Source: Bacteroidales bacterium (GTDB lineage: Bacteria > Bacteroidota > Bacteroidia > Bacteroidales > UBA1556). Taken from it: a stretch of 6,279 bases of DNA. The notes under the pieces are model-generated. The model did not search any database, had not been told where the DNA came from, and saw only the letters and a list, made by a program, of their open reading frames with translations. The position numbers were made by a program, and so were the translations under genes. How positions within the stretch are numbered: the stretch's first letter is position 1; every line of letters starts with the position of its first letter. Shown here piece after piece: positions 1 to 4,511 of this stretch. Where the stretch lies: positions 1-6,279 of the forward strand of contig JAOZSY010000071.1 in NCBI GenBank assembly GCA_029939445.1, given 5' to 3'.

Positions 1-146
1 AATATGTATTTGCAAAGCAAGGTGATTTCTTTTTATATCCTAATAATTACAATTACTACAACAAATACTATAACGACACTTTTCAGCATGGAGGTATTTC
101 TTTAGAAGAAGTTCTAATTCCAATGATTACCTTAAGTGCCAAATAA
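1..146 (+). CDS. porX: PorX C-terminus (response regulator with PglZ/alkaline-phosphatase-like domain), 5' truncated
   Basis: Only the last 47 codons are present, read from base 3 to the TAA at 144-146; the gene begins outside the window. The peptide starts YVFAKQGDFFLYPNNYNYY and contains FQHGGISLEE followed by a hydrophobic IPMITL strand near the end. This matches my recollection of the C-terminus of PorX-type proteins: a CheY-like receiver fused to a PglZ domain of the alkaline phosphatase superfamily. The histidine of HGG (29th residue of the fragment) is at the position of a metal-ligand histidine in that superfamily; this is an inference. PorX works with the histidine kinase PorY and the sigma factor SigP to control type IX secretion genes. 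tsaE follows directly on the same strand, an arrangement I recall from other Bacteroidota. Receiver and kinase-interaction parts cannot be seen, and a PorX paralogue is possible. Confidence 0.82.
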   Translation, partial: YVFAKQGDFFLYPNNYNYYNKYYNDTFQHGGISLEEVLIPMITLSAK

Positions 147-153
147 AAAAAAT

Positions 154-573
154 ATGATTGTAAGGCTAAACGAATTAGAAGAAACAGCAAAAACGATTAT
201 TAGCAAGTATGCTAATAATCGCCTTTTTGTTCTAAATGGGGAAATGGGAGCTGGCAAAACTACTTTTGCCAAGTACTTCTGCAATTTATTGGGAGCAGAA
301 GAAGAGGTTACTAGCCCTACTTTCGCCATTGCTAATATTTATACTAGCTCAGAATATGGAGAAATAAATCACTTTGATTTTTATCGACTAGAGCATCTTC
401 AAGAAGCAATAGACATTGGCCTTGACGACTATCTTTATAGTGGCAACTACTGCCTTATGGAGTGGGCTGATATCATTATTGATCTAATACCAAAACCATA
501 TGTGAAGATTGATATTCTTCATGTTGATAATATTGATGAGCGAGAATTATTTGTTTCGTTGGTGAAGGAGTAG
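154..573 (+). CDS. tsaE: tRNA t6A37 biosynthesis ATPase TsaE
   Basis: TsaE is the P-loop ATPase that, with TsaB and TsaD, drives transfer of threonylcarbamoyl to A37 of ANN-decoding tRNAs in the cytoplasm. From the ATG at 154 the product is 139 aa, normal for the family. Visible motifs are the Walker A loop GEMGAGKT (residues 29-36), the switch-like TSPTF (53-57), HFDFYRL with its acidic residue D75 (73-79), and the C-terminal EWAD (103-106), all hallmarks of TsaE. The frame is also open from a GTG at 136, which would add six residues (VPNKKN) and overlap porX by 11 nt. The ATG is preferred because it is preceded by an A-rich run (AAATAAAAAAAAT), the usual Bacteroidota initiation context, and because MIVRLNELEETAK looks like a family N-terminus. 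It lies 7 nt after the porX stop, so co-transcription is likely. No unusual residues are seen. Confidence 0.93.
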   Translation: MIVRLNELEETAKTIISKYANNRLFVLNGEMGAGKTTFAKYFCNLLGAEEEVTSPTFAIANIYTSSEYGEINHFDFYRLEHLQEAIDIGLDDYLYSGNYCLMEWADIIIDLIPKPYVKIDILHVDNIDERELFVSLVKE

Positions 574-678
574 GTAAAATAGGTAATTGGTAGAAATAGT
601 AATCCGTAAATAGTAAATTAACAGCTCAACAAAGAGATAAGTTACATATAGGTATTATTTAGGGTATTGCATAATTAT
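574..678. other. Convergent intergenic gap with GTA-rich quasi-repeat
   Basis: This gap separates the ends of tsaE (+) and the Omp85-like gene (-). Its first part holds GTA trinucleotides at 574, 583, 590, 599, 606 and 613, spaced 9, 7, 9, 7 and 7 nt, giving related units such as GTAAAATAG, GTAATTG, GTAGAAATA and GTAAATA. The remainder is AT-rich without an ORF. No GC-rich stem followed by a T-run is visible on either strand, so I call no terminator although two transcripts must end here. Confidence 0.5.
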
Positions 679-2379
679 TTAAAAAACTGCCATATATCCA
701 AAATGGATTTTTGCTTTCCCAAATTCGAAATTAGTTTCTTCATTCTTGCCCAAGGCATACGATAGTCCAAACACACCAGCTTTGGTAGCAAAATTGAATG
801 TTAAGCCAAAAGACTGATATACTCCAGTGGAAGTAATTGGATATGGGTTAACAATTTGCCCAATGCTATAAAATGCTCCCAAATAAGAATATTGATCAAG
901 CAGCAAACGATATTCGGCAGTATAAACGCTATAAAATTGCGCAAAAATAGACTGTTCATCAAAACCTTTAAAGGTTTTAAAGCCTCCTATTTTATATAAT
1001 TCATTTATCATAATATTTTCTCCAGCAATATATGCCGTAGAATTTTCAAGCATAATTGCTTGCCTTCTGAAAAGCGGAATAAAAACCTGCGCTTCACTTT
1101 TAACTCTAAAAACAAACTCGCTAACTTCATCATTATTATCAGCATCGCCACTTAAAAAATACTTATAACCACCATCAGAGTTCACTTTTAGAAAAAATCC
1201 TCGCCTTGGATTAAAAATATTATCCAAATGATTTAGGTGTAATCCAAATCCAAATGATTGAGAACTCACATCCCTTAAATTATTATCAATATTTACTTCT
1301 GTATTTAGATAATTACTTTGAAGAACATGAATATAAGTACTTATATAATCTTGTCCAGCAATAGCAAACTGCAAAGATGGTTTATACTCAAGGTTTACAT
1401 AAGTAGTATCTTGCTTATCAATCTTAAAATCCAAGCCAACACCAAAAGGACTACTGAATAAATATGGATATTGTAAACTTATTTCCAAAAACTGCGAACT
1501 ATTACCAGGGCTTTCCCATAAAAGGGAAATTCGCTCACCTCTATTAAAGCTATTTACTAATTTAAGGTTTAGATTTCCTGTAAATTGTAGTTTTTTAGTC
1601 TGTGAATTTGGAGCCATCCCAATAATTCCATTAAATTGGTTATTATCTTTCTTTCGCAAACTTAAAAGCAATTCAGCTTTACCATCAGAAAAGTCAATTC
1701 TCATTGGCTTATCTGTTGTAATAAAATCAAGTCTATTTATAAGTTTTTCAACTTCGCTAACTTTAGACTCATTATATTCCTCCCCTATTTTTATGCCTAA
1801 ATATTGCTGCATAAATCCATGGCTTATTCCTTCAAAACTTGTAAGTATAATCGTATCAATAATTATAAGAGACCCCTTATCAATTACCAATTTTGCAGAT
1901 ATCTCATTGTTTTCAATCTCAATATTTGATAATTTAATACTTGCAAAAGGATATCCCGAATTTTCAAAACGAGTAATAATATCTCTTTGCAACATACGTA
2001 ACTCATCATAATTAAAATCCTTATTATTGAAATCCAAAGACTGCTGCTTAAGATTCTGAAGCATTTTCCACTCTGAAGTATTAAATTCTAACTTTTTCCA
2101 AATATATTTTTGTCCTTGGACTATATAAATTTTTAATGAATACTCATAATAAATACTACTATCTATTTTTAGCTCAGCATAACCATTTGTTTGTAAGCTA
2201 AATACTATCCTATCAACTTCTTTAGCTCTCATCAAACTATCATTAAACTGTATTTTATATTTGGGCATTTCAAAATCATTAGAATCATTGTCTGACATTA
2301 ATTCTAGTGTATAATTCTTCTGGCCAAATAAAAATGAGGATAAAATTAATAAAAGTAAAAGTCCGTATATAGCTTTCAA
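679..2379 (-). CDS. Omp85/BamA-TamA-like outer membrane protein (POTRA plus beta-barrel)
   Basis: This 566-aa protein is probably an Omp85-superfamily barrel of the outer membrane, the class that inserts or translocates proteins; the substrate is unknown. The N-terminus (KAIYGLLLLLILSSFLFGQ) is a signal peptide. Residues about 50-243 look like two or three POTRA domains (NGY at 65-67, IYIVQGQKY near 84-92, SGYPFASIKL near 141-150, LVIDKGSLIIIDTI near 164-177). Residues from about 245 to the end form an amphipathic beta-rich barrel with NPRRGFFLKV (390-399), a loop-6-like GGFKTFKGF (465-473) and a terminal phenylalanine (F566), as in barrel-assembly signals. At about 566 aa it is shorter than BamA and nearer to compact Omp85/TamA-like proteins. 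The start is a TTG at 2377-2379: no ATG precedes the signal peptide, and the first in-frame upstream stop is ung's own TAA. The gap to ung is 9 nt, so it probably depends on the ung transcript. Oddity: lysine 471 replaces the usual arginine of the RGF/RGY loop motif. Superfamily membership is fairly sure; a subfamily is not assigned. Confidence 0.85.
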   Translation of the reverse strand: MKAIYGLLLLLILSSFLFGQKNYTLELMSDNDSNDFEMPKYKIQFNDSLMRAKEVDRIVFSLQTNGYAELKIDSSIYYEYSLKIYIVQGQKYIWKKLEFNTSEWKMLQNLKQQSLDFNNKDFNYDELRMLQRDIITRFENSGYPFASIKLSNIEIENNEISAKLVIDKGSLIIIDTIILTSFEGISHGFMQQYLGIKIGEEYNESKVSEVEKLINRLDFITTDKPMRIDFSDGKAELLLSLRKKDNNQFNGIIGMAPNSQTKKLQFTGNLNLKLVNSFNRGERISLLWESPGNSSQFLEISLQYPYLFSSPFGVGLDFKIDKQDTTYVNLEYKPSLQFAIAGQDYISTYIHVLQSNYLNTEVNIDNNLRDVSSQSFGFGLHLNHLDNIFNPRRGFFLKVNSDGGYKYFLSGDADNNDEVSEFVFRVKSEAQVFIPLFRRQAIMLENSTAYIAGENIMINELYKIGGFKTFKGFDEQSIFAQFYSVYTAEYRLLLDQYSYLGAFYSIGQIVNPYPITSTGVYQSFGLTFNFATKAGVFGLSYALGKNEETNFEFGKAKIHFGYMAVF

Positions 2380-2388
2380 TATATTAGT

Positions 2389-3090
2389 TTAAAATAATGA
2401 TCGTTGATTAGAATTAGGAATTGGTATTTCCCAATTAATAGGTGAAATATTGTTTGACCTAAGATAATCATTAGTAGCAGAAAATGGTTTACTGCCAAAG
2501 AAGCCCCGATGAGCAGAAAGCGGTGATGGATGAATGCCTTCAATAATAAAGTGCTTTTTCTTATCAATTAGCAATGCTTTTTTCTTTGCATAATTTCCCC
2601 ATAGGATAAAAACACAATTCTTTTTAGTTTCAGATATTTTACGTATTACTTCATCTGAAAACTCCTCCCAACCTTTTTTCTGGTGCGAGCCTGCCTCTTT
2701 TTCACGCACAGTAAAAGTTGCATTTAGCAAAAGCACTCCCTGCTTAGCCCAACTTATAAGATTACCATTTTTAGGATTTCCAATACCCAAGTCGCTATTC
2801 AATTCCTTAATAATATTTCGTAAAGAAGGTGGCTGTTTTACACCATCGGGAACCGAAAAACATAATCCATGTGCCTGTCCAAATCCATGATAAGGATCTT
2901 GCCCCAAAATAATAACTTTAACATTACTAACTGAGGTTAAACTAAATGCGGAAAAAATATCCTCCTTAGGCGGAAATACTGTTACTTCATTATATTCTTT
3001 CTCCACAAATTTTATAAGAGCTTTAAACTTATCGGTTTTTATATAATCACCTAATAAAAGCTCCCAATCTTTATCAATTTCTAGCTGCAT
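2389..3090 (-). CDS. ung: Uracil-DNA glycosylase, family 1
   Basis: Ung excises uracil from DNA, leaving an abasic site for base-excision repair. The product has 233 aa, a normal length. Diagnostic motifs are complete: the water-activating loop GQDPYHG (63-69, catalytic D65), HGLCFSVPDG with uracil-stacking F78, LLNATFTV (121-128 region, N123 being the uracil-recognising asparagine), and the DNA-intercalation loop HPSPLSAHRGFFG (187-199, catalytic H187, leucine L191). The ATG at 3088-3090 fits the family start (MQLEIDKDWELLLGDY). The last five residues are QRSLF (229-233), close to the bacterial sliding-clamp-binding consensus QL(S/D)LF, on a short tail beyond the conserved core. It is the first gene of a minus-strand pair; the Omp85-like gene begins 9 nt after its stop and in the same reading frame. 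A TAnnTTTG box lies 23 nt upstream of the start. Confidence 0.97.
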   Translation of the reverse strand: MQLEIDKDWELLLGDYIKTDKFKALIKFVEKEYNEVTVFPPKEDIFSAFSLTSVSNVKVIILGQDPYHGFGQAHGLCFSVPDGVKQPPSLRNIIKELNSDLGIGNPKNGNLISWAKQGVLLLNATFTVREKEAGSHQKKGWEEFSDEVIRKISETKKNCVFILWGNYAKKKALLIDKKKHFIIEGIHPSPLSAHRGFFGSKPFSATNDYLRSNNISPINWEIPIPNSNQRSLF

Positions 3091-3109
3091 AATATTATCA
3101 TTTTATAGT

Positions 3110-3160
3110 ACACAAATTTAAAGAAAAAGTTCTCAAATAAATATTTAATGACACAAATTT
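3110..3160. repeat. Direct repeat ACACAAATTT, two copies 41 bp apart
   Basis: Identical 10-mers ACACAAATTT lie at 3110-3119 and 3151-3160 in the divergent region between ung and the lipoprotein gene. The first overlaps the candidate ung -7 box. Spacing is about four helical turns, compatible with paired protein binding, but in such AT-rich DNA chance is a real alternative. Confidence 0.35.
3113..3120 (-). promoter_or_regulatory. Candidate -7 promoter box for ung
   Basis: Read on the minus strand this is TAAATTTG, an exact match to the Bacteroidota -7 consensus TAnnTTTG. It ends 22 nt before the ung start codon, implying a very short leader. The -33 element is weak: a TTTG occurs upstream on the minus strand (3134-3137) but the 13-nt spacer is shorter than the usual 19 or so. 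The call rests on the -7 match and position only. Confidence 0.4.
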
Positions 3161-3202
3161 TTAAAATATAAAATTTATGGGGTTTCATTTTCCATAAAAC
3201 AC

Positions 3203-3210
3203 TATCTTTG
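3203..3210 (+). promoter_or_regulatory. Candidate -7 promoter box for the lipoprotein/barrel pair
   Basis: TATCTTTG matches the Bacteroidota -7 consensus TAnnTTTG exactly and faces the lipoprotein gene starting at 3285. Transcription would start near 3216-3218, giving a leader of roughly 70 nt that contains the inverted repeats at 3225-3251. No good TTTG-type -33 box is visible at the expected distance; a TTTC at 3183-3186 is the nearest candidate. Confidence 0.5.
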
Positions 3211-3251
3211 TATGTTATTAGCATACCTAAATTATATTTAGGTTATCCTAA
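3210..3251 (+). repeat. Overlapping inverted repeats in the lipoprotein-gene leader
   Basis: Three stems overlap. GTATG (3210-3214) can pair with CATAC (3222-3226). ACCTAAAT (3225-3232) is perfectly complementary to ATTTAGGT (3236-3243) around a 3-nt loop. TTAGG (3238-3242) can also pair with CCTAA (3247-3251) around TTAT. Because the arms are shared, neighbouring stems exclude one another. The cluster sits just downstream of the candidate promoter and ends 33 nt before the start codon, so it could be an operator or a switching leader hairpin. It is not a terminator: no T-run follows. Confidence 0.5.
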
Positions 3252-3284
3252 TTATATCAGTTATTACTAATTAATTAAAAAACA

Positions 3285-3437
3285 ATGAAAAAGGCAACAA
3301 TATTAGGTTTAATGCTTTTGGGAAGCATTTTGTTTCTCGCATCATGTCAATCTCACGGGCCAAAATGCCCTGGAATGTATTCTCAAACAGAAACAGTTGA
3401 GGTTCAAAACGTAATTTTAACCGAGAATCTAGACTAA
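3285..3437 (+). CDS. Small lipoprotein, 50 aa, unknown function
   Basis: ATG at 3285 to TAA at 3435-3437 encodes 50 aa. The N-terminus MKKATILGLMLLGSILFLASC is a textbook lipoprotein signal: two lysines, a hydrophobic core and the lipobox LASC with the lipidated cysteine at 21. The mature part has only 30 residues. It opens with QSHGPKCPGMYSQ, which includes a second cysteine (28) followed by proline, and ends in an acidic, polar tail (TETVEVQNVILTENLD). I recall small Bacteroidota lipoproteins with a Cys-Pro near the start of the mature chain but no function for them. An A-rich stretch (TTAAAAAACA) precedes the start as expected. The candidate promoter and structured leader lie upstream, and the 247-aa exported protein follows 60 nt downstream on the same strand, so the two are probably one operon. 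Lipid attachment seems firm; whether it faces the periplasm or the surface is unknown. Confidence 0.85.
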   Translation: MKKATILGLMLLGSILFLASCQSHGPKCPGMYSQTETVEVQNVILTENLD

Positions 3438-3497
3438 AATAATAAACATATAATTACCAATTATCGGCTAATTATTCAGCATATTATTTCAATAATA

Positions 3498-4241
3498 ATG
3501 ACAAAAAAAACTATCTATTTATTAGTTTTATTAATAATACCTATTAGTCTTTTGGCTCAAAAAGCTGATAAGATTATTAAGAAGCCATTATTGAAGCGCG
3601 AAAAAAGTTTTGGTATAAATTTCAATTCAGATGGTTGGGGTGTTGGTTACCGCCTTGGGAAAGCCATTACATATAAGAATAAGAAGACTTGGGATATTAA
3701 TTTTTCATTTATTGGCGACAGCAAACAAGAGCGTCAATTATGGATTTCCGCCTCATCATCAGCAAAGAGTTTCTTTTACGGCAAACTAGAATACTTTTAC
3801 GGTCTTCAAATAATGCGTGGCCGTCAGAAAATAATAGCCGAAAAACCTTATTGGGGTGGTGTAGAAATTAGATGGTTTTATTATGGGGGTTTAAATGTGG
3901 GGATAGGTAAACCAATTTATCTATACGTTTTTGATCAGGCAACCAACAATTCTGTCGTTTTAGAAAAATATGACCCTACAAAGCACGAAATTGAAGATAT
4001 ATTTGGCAGAGGCCCTTATACCAAAGGTATAAGTGAACTAAGTATACACCCTGGTCTTAGTTTTAAGTTAGGTTTAAATGTGGAATTTGAAGCTTTTCAA
4101 GAAAAAACTAAAGCGTTTGAAGCAGGTATTATTATTGATACATATGCTATTCCTATTCAAATAATGGGACTTAACGAACCTGAATATTTTAAATTACGCC
4201 TATTTCTAGCATTCCGATTTGGCTCTAGGTATAATAAATAA
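3498..4241 (+). CDS. Conserved exported protein, probable outer-membrane beta-barrel, function unknown
   Basis: The product is 247 aa. Residues 1-21 (MTKKTIYLLVLLIIPISLLAQ) form a Sec signal peptide with likely cleavage near A20/Q21. The mature protein is rich in alternating aromatic and hydrophobic strands, for example SFGINFNSDGWGVGYRLGK (37-55), FFYGKLEYFYGLQ (92-104), GGVEIRWFYYGGLNVGIGKP (120-139), LSIHPGLSFKLGLNVEFEAF (181-200) and FKLRLFLAFRFG (231-242). This pattern, with a strand close to the C-terminus, suggests a small 8- to 12-stranded barrel. The segment EKYDPTKH (156-163) with GRGPYTKGISEL (170-181) looks like the conserved core of a family I recognise as widespread in Bacteroidota but cannot name. 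It lies 60 nt after the lipoprotein gene and is probably co-transcribed with it. It has no internal cysteine, enzyme motif or POTRA domain. Outer-membrane location is inference; a soluble periplasmic beta-protein is the alternative. Confidence 0.8.
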   Translation: MTKKTIYLLVLLIIPISLLAQKADKIIKKPLLKREKSFGINFNSDGWGVGYRLGKAITYKNKKTWDINFSFIGDSKQERQLWISASSSAKSFFYGKLEYFYGLQIMRGRQKIIAEKPYWGGVEIRWFYYGGLNVGIGKPIYLYVFDQATNNSVVLEKYDPTKHEIEDIFGRGPYTKGISELSIHPGLSFKLGLNVEFEAFQEKTKAFEAGIIIDTYAIPIQIMGLNEPEYFKLRLFLAFRFGSRYNK

Positions 4242-4290
4242 TCTCATTCACTAATGTAATACCAAATTGAAACTAAAACTACAACAAGTT

Positions 4291-4312
4291 GGTATAATAT
4301 ATATATAATACC
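4291..4312. repeat. 22-nt near-perfect palindrome
   Basis: The arms begin GGTAT and end ATACC; across 11 paired positions only one (the sixth) mismatches. The centre is alternating AT. It starts 50 nt after the stop of the 247-aa gene. It could end that transcript as a weak hairpin, bind a dimeric regulator or extrude as a cruciform. There is no T-run after it, so terminator function is doubtful. Confidence 0.4.
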
Positions 4313-4395
4313 TCGAAATATACAGAGTTGAGAAAAAACTATATTTTTCTTGCAAAATTGAATATCAAAAATTAGTATTTATACTGGTAATAAGC

Positions 4396-4403
4396 TATTT
4401 TTG
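4396..4403 (+). promoter_or_regulatory. Candidate -7 promoter box for the beta-propeller gene
   Basis: TATTTTTG fits TAnnTTTG exactly and would start transcription near 4410, leaving a leader of about 100 nt before the ATG at 4512. A TTTG-like -33 element is not evident at the usual spacing. A near-match, GTAATTTG (4453-4460), lies closer to the gene and is an alternative. Confidence 0.35.
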
Positions 4404-4511
4404 CAATACATTAAGATTACAAAATATATTATAAAATGTATTAAAAAAAGCCGTAATTTGCCAAGCTTAAATACACGAAATGACATTTATATAATTTACT
4501 GAACAATAGAT

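Larger units (their letters stand above)
4242..4511. other. AT-rich intergenic region with inverted repeats
   Basis: No ORF with a coding signature is seen on either strand. The region holds the near-palindrome at 4291-4312, an AGAAAAA/TTTTTCT pair (4331-4337 with 4344-4350), an AATACATT/AATGTATT pair (4405-4412 with 4435-4442) and a promoter-like box at 4396-4403. Apart from these it is low-complexity A/T sequence. No classical terminator follows the gene ending at 4241. Confidence 0.55.

Noticed and set aside
136..153. GTG start adding six residues to TsaE
   Set aside because: It overlaps porX by 11 nt, lacks a ribosome-binding context and adds a non-family N-terminus; the ATG at 154 has the typical A-rich lead.
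132..329. 65-codon minus-strand ORF opposite tsaE
   Set aside because: It lies wholly antisense to a gene with a clear Walker A motif and has no recognisable domain.
1793..2011. 72-codon plus-strand ORF inside the Omp85-like gene
   Set aside because: It is antisense to a well-supported barrel protein; its isoleucine/serine-rich composition is that of a shadow frame.
2376..2567. 63-codon minus-strand ORF overlapping the end of ung
   Set aside because: It is out of frame with the conserved Ung C-terminal motif and looks like a hydrophobic shadow.
3421..3474. Possible stem CCGAGAAT/ATTATCGG and TAATTA pair between the lipoprotein and barrel genes
   Set aside because: One arm lies in coding sequence, one position mismatches, the loop is long and TAATTA is self-complementary; expected by chance in this AT-rich DNA.
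4331..4350. AGAAAAA/TTTTTCT hairpin as a terminator
   Set aside because: The stem is almost all A-T, no T-run follows it, and it is 90 nt past the preceding stop.
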